From positions 3,822-28,933 of the forward strand of contig DDTM01000054.1 in assembly GCA_002344075.1 (NCBI GenBank): a DNA stretch of 25,112 bases. Reading direction: 5' to 3'. A program made the translations under genes and the position numbers. The notes beneath the pieces were generated by a model. The model had not been told where the DNA came from. It saw nothing but the letters and a program-made list of their open reading frames with translations, and made no database searches. Below are positions 16,512 to 25,112 of this stretch, one piece after another; position 1 is the stretch's first letter; every line of letters starts with the position of its first letter. The stretch comes from Bacteroidetes bacterium UBA2364 (GTDB taxonomy: Bacteria; Bacteroidota; Rhodothermia; Rhodothermales; UBA2364).

Positions 16512-16636
16512 GCGGCATCTCACACGCCCAATACGTTTTCTCCATTCCACGATTTTCAGAATAAATTACTGTTCCCATCCGGCACCTTTTGTATTTTCAC
16601 TCCTTCCAGCGCCTACCAACCTAACCCACAAGGCTC

Positions 16637-17605
16637 ATGAAGTATCTGGTCACTGGTTTTTCGGGATTTGTTGCCCGACATTTTACCCAATTTCTGGAAG
16701 AAAATGTTGAAAATGTACACGTCTTGGGGCTTGACATTGGAGCTCCACACTATAACGAGACCCGTCCTTGGGTACAATTCGAGCAAATCAACCTTTTGGA
16801 AAAAGACCGCTTAGAGGCCGTTATACGGTCTTTTGCCCCAGACTATATTCTACATCTGGCTTCAATGAGCAGTGTCTCCAAAAGTTGGGAAGAACCAGAA
16901 AAAAGTTTCACAAACAATACCAATATTTTCCTCAACTTAGTGGAGGCTCTGCGCCATAACCACATTCCGGCACGACTTCTTTCCGTCGGTTCATCTGAAG
17001 AATATGGCATTGTTACCGAAACAGAATTGCCTCTTAGAGAAAACATGCACCCCAATCCCATTAGCCCATATGCAGTGGCAAGGGTTTCACAAGAGCTCCT
17101 CTCGAAAGTCTATGCACACGGGTATGGCCTACAAATTGTCCTGACCCGCTCCTTTAACCACATCGGGCGTTGGCAGAATACCCGGTTTGTAATTCCTTCG
17201 TTTGTAAAACAATTAGTGGACTTAAAAAAATATCCAGAACGAGCACAAGTGCTTTATACCGGAGATACGTCCATTGTTCGGGACTTTGTGGATGTGCGCG
17301 ACGTGGTTCATGCCTACCACCTCTTGCTTCAGAAAGGCCAAAGTGGGCAAGTTTACAATATCTGTTCCGGAAAAGGTCACAGCCTTCGCGAAATAATTGC
17401 ATTGCTAAGTGAATTAATGGAACTGGAAATCAAAATCCGTACCAACCCGAAATTTTTGAGACCTGCCGACAACCCACGCATCATTGGGTCGTATCGCAAA
17501 ATAGCCCAAGAAGTAGGCTGGAAACCCCGTTACTCCCTACGTGAAAGCCTACAAGACATTATTCAATTTTGGGAAATGGAAGCCATAGCCCAAACAACAA
17601 CCTAA
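16637..17605 (+). CDS. NAD(P)-dependent nucleotide-sugar epimerase/reductase (SDR family)
   Basis: A 322-residue extended short-chain dehydrogenase acting on a nucleotide sugar, closest in feel to GDP-4-keto-6-deoxymannose reductase or GDP-mannose dehydratase. The Rossmann motif GFSGFVA is at residues 7-13; HLASMSSVSKSW and LLSVGSSEEYG follow, then SPYAVARVSQELL. TRSFNHIGRWQNTRFVIPSF and RDFVDVRDVVHAYHLLL are typical of the substrate-binding part. The usual YxxxK catalytic pair reads Tyr145-A-V-A-Arg149, with Arg in place of Lys. Likely role is making an activated deoxysugar for surface polysaccharide, in line with the convergent glycosyltransferase next door. It ends so close to that gene that the two stop codons overlap. 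Exact substrate is not determined. Confidence 0.88.
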   Translation: MKYLVTGFSGFVARHFTQFLEENVENVHVLGLDIGAPHYNETRPWVQFEQINLLEKDRLEAVIRSFAPDYILHLASMSSVSKSWEEPEKSFTNNTNIFLNLVEALRHNHIPARLLSVGSSEEYGIVTETELPLRENMHPNPISPYAVARVSQELLSKVYAHGYGLQIVLTRSFNHIGRWQNTRFVIPSFVKQLVDLKKYPERAQVLYTGDTSIVRDFVDVRDVVHAYHLLLQKGQSGQVYNICSGKGHSLREIIALLSELMELEIKIRTNPKFLRPADNPRIIGSYRKIAQEVGWKPRYSLRESLQDIIQFWEMEAIAQTTT

Positions 17606-18735
17606 AGCATCCGATGAACCTGTGCCATCCTATCCACAAATTGCTGGGCCACACCGTGCCAGGAAAAGGTCTTGGGCACATAAGCCCTTGCCCGTTCCGA
17701 GGCGGCTTTTAGATGCTGCTCATCTTCCACATACGGCATAATGGCATCCACGAAGGCTTGTGGGTCTTCGCTTTGTACCAAATGTCCGTTCTGCCCCTCA
17801 TGCACGACATCTCGGATGCCCTCTAATCGGGCCGCCACCACTGGTAGCCCACAAATACCAGCTTCCAGCATCACCACACCAAATCCTTCCATATCCCCCG
17901 GAACATGGATATTTGGCATAACATATAAGTCAGCGCCTTGATACAAAGTCTCCAACGCCTCGTCAGACACACGCCCAAGAAGTTTTACCCGTTTTTGGAG
18001 ACCATTGCGCACAACCGCTGCCTCCAAAGCAGCACGCTCTGCCCCATCTCCAGCAGCCCAATACTCCACATGATCTGGCAATAGCGGCATGACTTTATCC
18101 GCAAACCACGTAAACCCTTTGCGCTTTACGTGCCGCCCAACACTACAAATGATAAAAGGTCGGGGGACATGCGCTGGATACGTCTCCATAAGAACCGCAC
18201 GAGCTTCAGATTTACTGACTTCTACGCCAATACGGCTTAAATCTATGCCCATCGGAACCACAAACGTACGATCCGCCGGAAAATTTCGCTTTAAGGCTTC
18301 TTCTGCGGTAGCAGTACTGATCGGGAAAAAGGCATCTACTTTGCCCAAAATTTTGGGAAGTGCCCACTGATATAACTTGGCAGGCAATAAAATATCCCGT
18401 CCATACAGCATAACAAACGTCTTGACACCCGCTTTTTGGAGGCGTTTCCGCATAAAAAGCGTCACCCAGCCCGTCACCAAAGCACTAAAAAACACCGATT
18501 CTATTTTATGCGCTCGTACCAAAGCCGGAATCTTCCAAAAGAGGCTGATCAAGAAAAAAGGAGCACGAATATGGGTCGTATTCCATGATGTTTTTAAAAT
18601 TAGAGGAAATACCACGACCTGTTCATGATTTTTGAAAGCCTCATATATATCTATGGCCACTCGCTGCATACCGCCAATGTTGTTGTCCGGATCGTTATCA
18701 CTGGGAAAGGAGTGGGAAACGTATAATATTCGCAT
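17602..18735 (-). CDS. GT4 family glycosyltransferase
   Basis: A 377-residue glycosyltransferase of family 4 (GT-B fold), probably at the cytoplasmic face of the inner membrane, moving a sugar from a nucleotide donor to a glycan or lipid. The N-terminal domain starts MRILYVSHSFPSD and has the glycine-containing acceptor loop NNIGGMQRVA. The C-terminal domain has ICSVGRHVKRKGF, YWAAGDGAERAAL, VKLLGRVSDEALETLYQGAD and the EX7E donor motif E283-G-F-G...E291, followed by GLPVVAARLEGI. The ATG at 18735 was chosen because MRILYVSH is the typical family start; the frame remains open 27 codons upstream without family features. It has its own upstream promoter candidate and converges on the epimerase gene. 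Acceptor and donor are unknown. Confidence 0.92.
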   Translation of the reverse strand: MRILYVSHSFPSDNDPDNNIGGMQRVAIDIYEAFKNHEQVVVFPLILKTSWNTTHIRAPFFLISLFWKIPALVRAHKIESVFFSALVTGWVTLFMRKRLQKAGVKTFVMLYGRDILLPAKLYQWALPKILGKVDAFFPISTATAEEALKRNFPADRTFVVPMGIDLSRIGVEVSKSEARAVLMETYPAHVPRPFIICSVGRHVKRKGFTWFADKVMPLLPDHVEYWAAGDGAERAALEAAVVRNGLQKRVKLLGRVSDEALETLYQGADLYVMPNIHVPGDMEGFGVVMLEAGICGLPVVAARLEGIRDVVHEGQNGHLVQSEDPQAFVDAIMPYVEDEQHLKAASERARAYVPKTFSWHGVAQQFVDRMAQVHRML

Positions 18736-18774
18736 CGTTATTCTGATTGCTTTGGTCCACTGATTCATTGCCAA

Positions 18775-18805
18775 CAAATATAGGGCATTCCGTTCTATAA
18801 ACAGA
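18775..18805 (-). promoter_or_regulatory. Candidate promoter of the glycosyltransferase gene
   Basis: On the minus strand TCTG (18805-18802) and TATATTTG (18782-18775) are 19 bases apart. The -7 element matches TAnnTTTG exactly and the -33 element differs by one base from TTTG. Transcription would start near 18768, about 33 bases before the ATG at 18735. Confidence 0.5.
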
Positions 18806-18876
18806 AAACGATGCACGCATTAAGCAAGAATTGAAAATTTGGCACACCTCAAAAATAGAATTCGACTCACTTCAGG

Positions 18877-18908
18877 CTTGATTCTTTGAACCTCCGGCTC
18901 TATCTTGG
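18877..18908 (+). promoter_or_regulatory. Candidate promoter of the LytTR regulator gene
   Basis: CTTG at 18877-18880 and TATCTTGG at 18901-18908 are 20 bases apart, the same arrangement as upstream of the GAF/GGDEF-like gene. The leader before the ATG at 18938 would be about 23 bases. Confidence 0.35.
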
Positions 18909-18937
18909 AAAATTGGTATTACTTCTATAAAAATGCT

Positions 18938-19666
18938 ATGCTCCAAACCACAGCACTCATCGTTGATGATGAACGATTGGCCCGAAATGCGTTGCGAAGA
19001 TTGCTCTCCGCTCATCCAACACTTAGCGTCTTAGGCGAAGCGGCACACGCCGACGAAGCCAAGGAGGCCATCGAAAAACTAAGGCCAAACGTTCTTTTTT
19101 TAGACATCCAAATGCCTGTAAAATCAGGATTTGAATTACTGGCCGAATTAGACTTCATGCCACATGTCATTTTCACAACGGCATTCGACCAATATGCCCT
19201 ACGCGCCTTCGAAGTAAGTGCCTTAGACTACCTCGTTAAACCCATCGAACCAGAACGCTTGGCCGAAGCCCTCAAACGAGTGCCCCAGCCACAAGCAGAG
19301 GTGCTAACAGAAAAACCCACCATAGACTACCTAAAGGCAGATGAACAGGTCTTTGTCAAAGATGGGGAAAGATGCTGGTTTGTACGCATAGGAGATGTGC
19401 GCTTGATCGAGTCGGAAGGAAATTATACACGGCTCTACTTCGACCGTGAGCGTCCACTCATCCTACGTTCACTCAACCAATTGGAGGAACGCTTAGACCC
19501 CGCCATGTTTTTCAGGGCCAACCGAAGCCAAATTCTTAACCTACGCTACATCCGAAAATTGGACACTTGGGCAAATGGAATGCTCCTTGCCGAACTCACC
19601 GACGGGCAACGCGTGGAACTTTCCAGACGCCGCGCCCAAGACTTCCGCGAGCGAATGAGCCTATAA
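18938..19666 (+). CDS. LytTR family response regulator
   Basis: A 242-residue two-component regulator. The receiver domain covers about residues 4-120: acidic pair Asp10-Asp11 in LIVDDERLARNAL, phospho-acceptor Asp56 in LFLDIQMPVKSG, the Thr of VIFTTAFDQYALRAF, and Lys in DYLVKPIEP. The LytTR DNA-binding domain covers about 135-240: FVKDGERCWFVRIGDVRLIE, then SEGNYTRLYF, FFRANRSQILNLRYI and RVELSRRRAQDFRERM. LytTR proteins bind direct repeats upstream of target genes. The start at 18938 (MLQTTALIVDDE) is the family-like one; a TTG at 18905 is possible but lies in the presumed promoter. Probable partner of the LytS-type kinase at 15462-16511. Its stop is 8 bases from that of the convergent DUF5916 gene. 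Confidence 0.95.
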   Translation: MLQTTALIVDDERLARNALRRLLSAHPTLSVLGEAAHADEAKEAIEKLRPNVLFLDIQMPVKSGFELLAELDFMPHVIFTTAFDQYALRAFEVSALDYLVKPIEPERLAEALKRVPQPQAEVLTEKPTIDYLKADEQVFVKDGERCWFVRIGDVRLIESEGNYTRLYFDRERPLILRSLNQLEERLDPAMFFRANRSQILNLRYIRKLDTWANGMLLAELTDGQRVELSRRRAQDFRERMSL

Positions 19667-19674
19667 CCATGCAT

Positions 19675-21975
19675 TTATATCTTGAAAAGATATTGGAATT
19701 TAAAGAAGACGTTTTGGTTGATCGGGTAATAGCCCATCTCTGGGAATAATTGAATATCTGCCTTTTTATTTCCCAAACTTGCACCCACATAAAATACGGA
19801 AAAAGGGCTTATCTGGTAGGTCAGCAGTGGCTCATAACGCATCATCGCATTAAAATCATCGTATTCCCAAATCATTCTTGCAGAAAGTGCACGTGTAAAC
19901 TGATACGTTGCCCGAGTCCGAACAATATAACCTTCAAAAAAATTAGCTTTCGTTATTTTATCACCCAACTGGCTATAGTTCACTTCTGGTTCTATGGTAA
20001 GGCGGTCTATTGGCTTAAACTCAAATTCAAGCCCAATATTGGTCCCTACGCCCATCCTTAGCTGCCGTCGGGCAATCATTTCGCCATATTGCACCGAAAA
20101 ACCAAAACCCATTTTCTGGCTAAAATTTGAATCAATCTCCAACGAAAGCCGTTGCATGGATTCAAACTCTACCTGGCGAAAGTTTTCCTTACTATGTACC
20201 AATGCACCAACTGAAATTTTTGTTTGCCCCTTCCACTGAGAATTCAAGCCCATAAAAAAGTATTCATCTTTCCGCTGACGATTATAATTCCAATCATACC
20301 CCGTCATAATATAGGGAGAATACTGTACCACCCATTTATTTTTAGGAAAAACATTCCGTCCAGCACGAACCCCAATGCGCTTTCGGTCATTGCTTTGTAC
20401 GAAGCCATTATCCGCCCGAAATGTAGGGCTTGTCGCCCAAAAATCGGCGTCCCAGTACCAAGTACGGCTCGACCGCTCATGACTCAGGTACAAGAGTGAA
20501 CCAGAAAAACGTTCACCATCAAATTTAGCCGTATGTTTCCCATTCGCAAAAGTACCCAAAACATTGTAAACAGACCCAACCTCTGGCTCTACACTATTAC
20601 TACCAATGGCTTGTACCTCAATCTGATCTGTTGCACTGAGCCGAATCAATGCATCTATCCCCAGTGTAGAACCATGCCCTCCGTCCAGCAAACGACGGTC
20701 AGTCAATAAAGTACCCACATGGGACCCTCCTTTTAACGTCTGCCGAACCCGCAAAATATTGGAAGCACTCCGTCCAACATCCGAAAGCGTAGTACTCCCG
20801 TCTTCAAAAGGCAGTATTAATGGGCTGGCCTCATCTACTGCACCGATATATCCCAGGCTTGTTTGTCCAAAACGGCCCGTAAACTTGGCAGCCGTCAAAG
20901 GCTTATTGATACTCCGTGAATACATCTGGCGGGTAAAAGTGTTATACAAATCCGCTCCCTCTTGAAAAAAAGGCCGCCGTTCCGGAAAAAATAAAGCAGA
21001 ATTAGTATTCACATCAATCTGTGTTTGATCTGACTCTATTTGGCTGAAATCTGGATTAACAGTAAGCTCCGCCGTTGCAGAGGAAGTAAGATTGTATTTT
21101 AAATTAATTGATGGATCAAAAGATTTTAACGCCAACGGCGTTCGTACAAATGTACTATTTGGATCCAAAGCATCTTGTCGAGTAGCACCATTCGAACCAA
21201 TTAAGGCTGGCATTACTTCCAAACGCTGGGTCACGTTGCGGATACCTTTTAGCCCTTCAAAATACCCATACTGACACATAATACAACTGTTGTTCCGTGA
21301 AAGCCCCACCCATGAATAGGAGTTCTGGCTTGCCCGTGGATGCGAAACCCAAAAATTCCCCCGAAATACCAAATTGTCGGAGTCTGGAAAACGCAAACTG
21401 GTAAATGGAATACGCATCTCAATCTGGTATCCGCTTTCTGTAATCTTTCCCGCAGTTTGGTACTCTACATTAAAAGCAGACTCCGAGCTACTATTGACCA
21501 AAAGGCGTTCATCTCCTTGCACACCCAATGGGTTCGCAGCCAAAAAATACCCCCATTGCTGGTTTCCGTAGGTGTCCAGTACAAGACCCGCATAATCGTC
21601 TTGCCATATTTCGTCGCGATTACGCAACGAGGCCCGGATTTTTGAAGGATCATCTGTTATTTTAAATGCCACATATAGGTTTTTACCATCATGCATCAAC
21701 ATCGCTTGAACGCCAATTGGGGGTTTGGCTTTTTCATTCGGGAAGTATTCCGAGAAATTTTCCGCAATAGAAGCATGTTGCCACGCTTCTTCGTTAAGCA
21801 CACCATCCAATTGTACGCCCAAAGCAACTTTAGGAACCACAAGGCGCGGACGGTCATTGGCTGTAAACATATCCGACGCAACCCGCCCCCCTTCTGACTG
21901 TGCTAAAACGGCAGACCACATCCCTACAAAAATCAAAAACAATCTCCGAAAAGAGAACGGAACAAGGTACTTCAT
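19675..21975 (-). CDS. DUF5916 outer-membrane protein with CBM9-like N-terminal domain
   Basis: A 766-residue exported protein. The signal peptide (FSFRRLFLIFVGMWSAVLAQ) is followed by a carbohydrate-binding family 9-like domain at about 45-235: LDGVLNEEAWQHASIAENF, AMLMHDGKNLYVAFKITDDP, DDYAGLVLDTYGNQQWGYFL and the ESGYQIEMRIPFTSLRF stretch. The DUF5916 part follows, with LTVNPDFSQIESDQTQIDVN and FFPERRPFFQEG as hallmarks. The rest is predicted beta barrel with alternating aromatic residues, ending with FKFQYLFKI. The function of this widespread Bacteroidota family is not established; the N-terminal domain suggests contact with sugars. It is transcribed away from the GH16 glucanase, with 146 bases between starts, which would fit a shared role in glucan use. 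Confidence 0.88.
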   Translation of the reverse strand: MKYLVPFSFRRLFLIFVGMWSAVLAQSEGGRVASDMFTANDRPRLVVPKVALGVQLDGVLNEEAWQHASIAENFSEYFPNEKAKPPIGVQAMLMHDGKNLYVAFKITDDPSKIRASLRNRDEIWQDDYAGLVLDTYGNQQWGYFLAANPLGVQGDERLLVNSSSESAFNVEYQTAGKITESGYQIEMRIPFTSLRFPDSDNLVFRGNFWVSHPRASQNSYSWVGLSRNNSCIMCQYGYFEGLKGIRNVTQRLEVMPALIGSNGATRQDALDPNSTFVRTPLALKSFDPSINLKYNLTSSATAELTVNPDFSQIESDQTQIDVNTNSALFFPERRPFFQEGADLYNTFTRQMYSRSINKPLTAAKFTGRFGQTSLGYIGAVDEASPLILPFEDGSTTLSDVGRSASNILRVRQTLKGGSHVGTLLTDRRLLDGGHGSTLGIDALIRLSATDQIEVQAIGSNSVEPEVGSVYNVLGTFANGKHTAKFDGERFSGSLLYLSHERSSRTWYWDADFWATSPTFRADNGFVQSNDRKRIGVRAGRNVFPKNKWVVQYSPYIMTGYDWNYNRQRKDEYFFMGLNSQWKGQTKISVGALVHSKENFRQVEFESMQRLSLEIDSNFSQKMGFGFSVQYGEMIARRQLRMGVGTNIGLEFEFKPIDRLTIEPEVNYSQLGDKITKANFFEGYIVRTRATYQFTRALSARMIWEYDDFNAMMRYEPLLTYQISPFSVFYVGASLGNKKADIQLFPEMGYYPINQNVFFKFQYLFKI

Positions 21976-22121
21976 CTTATATTATCTGCTAAATTTGACA
22001 ACAGGCAACGCCCATCGTATTTGGTGAAAAGAGCATTCTATAAAAGACCCTCTATAGGATAATAGGTTACGACAGATCAGATGGACCCGCAAGTTCTTTC
22101 CCCTAATTTTTTACCCGCAAA

Positions 22122-22952
22122 ATGATTAAATACATTTTTTTATGCTCCCTGCTTGCAGGTTGTCATAAAATCCCATACCAACCGACAGAATGGAAATTAG
22201 TCTGGTGGGATGAGTTTAGTCAAAATGGTAGCCCCGATCCAACAAAATGGGACTATGAAGAAGGCTTTGTACGAAACGAAGAGTCGCAATATTATACCCG
22301 TAACCGCTTGGAAAACGCCCGAATAGAACATGGTAACCTGATTATTGAAGGACGAAAAGAAAAAATCTTCAATCCAAAATACGACCCAAACGGCAAAACC
22401 TGGCAAACCCAACGGCAAAACGCAGACTACACGTCTGCCAGCCTCATTACCCTCGGCAAAGCAAGTTGGCAATATGGCCGTTTAGAAGTCCGTGCCAAGG
22501 TACCATTCGGGCAAGGAGCCTGGCCCGCCATTTGGATGATGGGCATCAACCGTACCCAAGTTGGATGGCCTAAATGTGGTGAAATAGATGTTTTAGAGTA
22601 TATCGGAAACCGAGACCCTAAAACCATCTATGGAACCATACACTACCCGATAGGTGGCCAATACAAATCCAACGGCGGAACCATCAAAGCCAATAGCTTA
22701 CCCTCTGAAAACTTCCATACATATGCCATAGAATGGAATGAAAAAGAAATCCGATGGTTTTTCGACAACCAACTATTCCACACCTTCCCGTTAGATACCG
22801 CCAATGAACCCGACGGTAATGCCTTTCGGAAACCGTTTTATTTACTGATCAATTTGGCGATGGGTGCAAACTGGCCCGGCCCCATCAATCCAGAACATAC
22901 GCCCATGCGCTTTGTTGTGGATTACGTGCGGGTATATCAAAAAAGGCAATAG
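22122..22952 (+). CDS. Family 16 glycoside hydrolase lipoprotein (beta-glucanase / laminarinase-like)
   Basis: A 276-residue glucanase expected to cut beta-1,3 or mixed beta-1,3/1,4 glucans such as laminarin. The N-terminus is a short lipoprotein signal (IFLCSLLAGC, Cys14), so it is anchored in a membrane, possibly outside the cell. The fold starts at KLVWWDEFSQNGSPDPTKW. The catalytic motif is GEIDVLEYIG with Glu154 (nucleophile), Asp156 and Glu159 (acid/base). The spacing E-x-D-x-x-E lacks the extra residue typical of laminarinases (ExDxxxE), which leans towards the lichenase-like form, but this does not settle substrate range. YGRLEVRAKVPFGQGAWPAIWMM and FHTYAIEWNEKEIRWFFD are strong family signatures. 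PFYLLINLAMGANWPG and RFVVDYVRVYQ close the domain. The decarboxylase gene starts 26 bases downstream. Confidence 0.95.
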   Translation: MIKYIFLCSLLAGCHKIPYQPTEWKLVWWDEFSQNGSPDPTKWDYEEGFVRNEESQYYTRNRLENARIEHGNLIIEGRKEKIFNPKYDPNGKTWQTQRQNADYTSASLITLGKASWQYGRLEVRAKVPFGQGAWPAIWMMGINRTQVGWPKCGEIDVLEYIGNRDPKTIYGTIHYPIGGQYKSNGGTIKANSLPSENFHTYAIEWNEKEIRWFFDNQLFHTFPLDTANEPDGNAFRKPFYLLINLAMGANWPGPINPEHTPMRFVVDYVRVYQKRQ

Positions 22953-22978
22953 AACCTCATTATCATAAAAGTAGCCAC

Positions 22979-24346
22979 ATGGACATTCAACCAGCCTTAG
23001 AACAAATCTTGTCTGCCATTACTTCATGGAAAGAAAGTTTTGGCCCCTATAATCCCCATCCTTCCACACAAATTCCGGCAGAACATTTGAACACGGCGCT
23101 TACCAACTACTTAAAAAGACTCGAAGGTAACTACCCATTTTTCCATCCGAGATATGCCGGACAAATGCTTAAGCCACCACACCCCATTGCACAACTGGCC
23201 TACTTTGCCGCTATGTTTATCAATCCCAACAACCATGCACTAGACGGTGGCCCGCCAACCTCCGAGATGGAAAAGGAAGTCATAAAAAAACTTGCACACC
23301 TATTCCGCTTCCCCGAAAACACCCTCGGGCACCTAACAAGCAGCGGAACCATTGCGAACCTCGAAGCCTTATGGATCGCACGATGTCTCCACCCAAACAA
23401 AAAAATTGCCTTCAGTGAGGAAGCACACTACACCCACGAGCGGATGTGTGGCGTCCTTGGCATCGAACATGTTAAGATTCCGACCACGCTCACCGGCGAA
23501 ATAGACCTCAACGCCCTTGAACATGTACTCAAAACAGGGGAAATTGGAACGGTTGTCATGACCGCCGGCACAACGGGGTTGGGCGCAATAGATCCCATAC
23601 ATGAACTCCTCACTCTACGCGAACGCTATGAATTTAGGATCCACGCAGATGCCGCATACGGAGGTTTTTTTACACTTCTGGCTTACGACGAAGTACCGAT
23701 CATCCCATTCCAAGCCTTCCGTGCTATTTCTCGTTGCGACTCGGTAGTCGTGGACCCACACAAACACGGCCTACAACCATATGGCTGCGGCGCAGTGCTA
23801 TTTCGGGACTCCAACGTCGCACGATTTTACCTACATGACGCTCCCTACACCTATTTTACCTCAAACGAATTACACTTGGGGGAGATTAGCCTTGAGTGTT
23901 CCCGTGCCGGAGCCGCTGCTGGCGCACTCTGGCTCACGTTACAGTGCCTACCCTTAAAGAGCGAGAAAGGACTTGGCCCCATTCTCAAAGGATGTATCCG
24001 CGCTTCTAAAAACTTCCAACAACTACTTGTTTCCGACGATCATTGGGGGGTCTATACCGAGCCACAATTAGACATCGTAACCTATTTTCCCTACGACGGC
24101 AGCACCGACACCATAGACAAGACCAGCCAAAAACTCTTTGAAAAGGCCATGAACGATCCAGAAGATCCCGTTTTTTTAAGTGTCTATCGTGGCAAAACAA
24201 ACCGCATTCAGCAACAATATCCCAAAATAATACCCCACTCCAGTCATGCCCGTATCCTCAGAAGCGTACTTATGAAGCCGGAACAAGAACTATACGCCCC
24301 ACAGCTAATGGACCGTCTAAACACCTTATTAGAGGAGATACGCTGA
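22979..24346 (+). CDS. PLP-dependent group II decarboxylase (amino-acid decarboxylase family)
   Basis: A 455-residue fold-type I PLP enzyme of the aromatic amino acid, glutamate and tyrosine decarboxylase family, cytoplasmic. Key elements in order: FFHPRYAGQML and NPNNHALDGGPPTSEME in the substrate entry region; TSSGTIANLEALWIAR for phosphate binding; His150 in EAHYTHERMCGVLGI, which stacks on the PLP ring; TAGTTGLGAIDPI; Asp224 in IHADAAYGGFF, contacting the pyridine nitrogen; and Lys262 in VVDPHKHGLQPYGCGAVLF, the Schiff-base lysine. SLECSRAGAAAGALWLTL follows. Substrate cannot be read from sequence; tyrosine, aromatic amino acids, glutamate and aspartate are all possible. It lies 26 bases after the GH16 gene, so the two may be co-transcribed without an obvious functional link. 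The 12-pair hairpin downstream could also slow transcription from this side. Confidence 0.9.
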   Translation: MDIQPALEQILSAITSWKESFGPYNPHPSTQIPAEHLNTALTNYLKRLEGNYPFFHPRYAGQMLKPPHPIAQLAYFAAMFINPNNHALDGGPPTSEMEKEVIKKLAHLFRFPENTLGHLTSSGTIANLEALWIARCLHPNKKIAFSEEAHYTHERMCGVLGIEHVKIPTTLTGEIDLNALEHVLKTGEIGTVVMTAGTTGLGAIDPIHELLTLRERYEFRIHADAAYGGFFTLLAYDEVPIIPFQAFRAISRCDSVVVDPHKHGLQPYGCGAVLFRDSNVARFYLHDAPYTYFTSNELHLGEISLECSRAGAAAGALWLTLQCLPLKSEKGLGPILKGCIRASKNFQQLLVSDDHWGVYTEPQLDIVTYFPYDGSTDTIDKTSQKLFEKAMNDPEDPVFLSVYRGKTNRIQQQYPKIIPHSSHARILRSVLMKPEQELYAPQLMDRLNTLLEEIR

Positions 24347-24401
24347 CGACATGCAAAAGACCAATACAAATAACAATCGATTACAGAAAAAAAACTATAA
24401 C

Positions 24402-24431
24402 AAAAACCCCGACACAAATGTGTCGGGGTTT
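24402..24431 (-). terminator. rRNA operon terminator
   Basis: AAACCCCGACAC (24404-24415) and GTGTCGGGGTTT (24420-24431) form a 12-pair stem with a four-base loop. On the minus strand the stem is followed by TTG and a second run of eight Ts a few bases on. It begins nine bases after the 3' end of 5S, the right place to end the rRNA transcript. Confidence 0.85.
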
Positions 24432-24439
24432 AAAATTGA

Positions 24440-24550
<111 letters not shown>

Positions 24551-24656
24551 AATCCGGCGACGCTTCAACGAAGCAGTCAAAACTATTGACGTAATGTAAG
24601 GTCTCTGCTCCGTAAGCATTCATCAAGAAAGAATGTGGAGCGTATAAAAGGGCATT
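24551..24656 (-). other. 23S-5S internal transcribed spacer
   Basis: About 105 bases between the two rRNA genes with no tRNA. It contains GCTCC (24607-24611) and CATTC (24617-24621) facing GAATG (24631-24635) and GGAGC (24637-24641), a two-part stem that may be a processing site. Confidence 0.6.

Positions 24657-25112
<456 letters not shown>

Overview
The window looks like a chromosomal segment of a free-living member of the Bacteroidota/FCB group, most likely the Rhodothermota-Balneolota side. Evidence for this is a C-terminal type IX secretion sorting domain of the YPNPFNPTT kind, a TonB-dependent receptor with an N-terminal carboxypeptidase-regulatory-like domain, a DUF5916 outer-membrane protein, a LytS/LytTR-type kinase and regulator, an archaeal-type (type 3) prolyl-tRNA synthetase, mostly absent Shine-Dalgarno sites, and several promoters resembling TTTG-N19-21-TAnnTTTG. 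I cannot name a species.

Layout, left to right. proS (274-1743, +) is followed by a 515-base gap with a small repeat cluster. A very large secreted DUF11-repeat protein with a type IX sorting tail follows on the minus strand (2259-5633). A membrane-anchored GAF plus degenerate-GGDEF protein (5903-7207, +) and a small coiled-coil protein (7409-7660, -) come next. A tightly packed plus-strand run (7915-11615) encodes an S66 LD-carboxypeptidase-like peptidase, a SAM methyltransferase, an MbnP-like lipoprotein and an MbnH/MauG-like di-heme enzyme. A TonB-dependent receptor (11794-14244) lies 178 bases further on, so the MbnP-MbnH pair and the receptor may be a metal (copper) handling set. A short transaldolase (14374-15024) ends in a clear terminator.

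The second half has a LytS-type histidine kinase (15462-16511, +), a nucleotide-sugar epimerase/reductase (16637-17605, +), a GT4 glycosyltransferase (17602-18735, -), a LytTR response regulator (18938-19666, +), a DUF5916 outer-membrane protein (19675-21975, -), a GH16 lipoprotein glucanase (22122-22952, +) and a PLP-dependent group II decarboxylase (22979-24346, +). The kinase and regulator are probably partners separated by the two sugar genes. The right edge is the distal end of a minus-strand rRNA operon: terminator, complete 5S, a tRNA-free spacer and the 3' part of 23S running off the window.

I found no CRISPR array, insertion sequence or prophage. The most interesting region is the S66/methyltransferase/MbnP/MbnH/TonB-receptor stretch. 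Next is the gap at 15080-15461, which carries a strong terminator-like hairpin with no assigned gene upstream and a possible remnant reading frame on the other strand.
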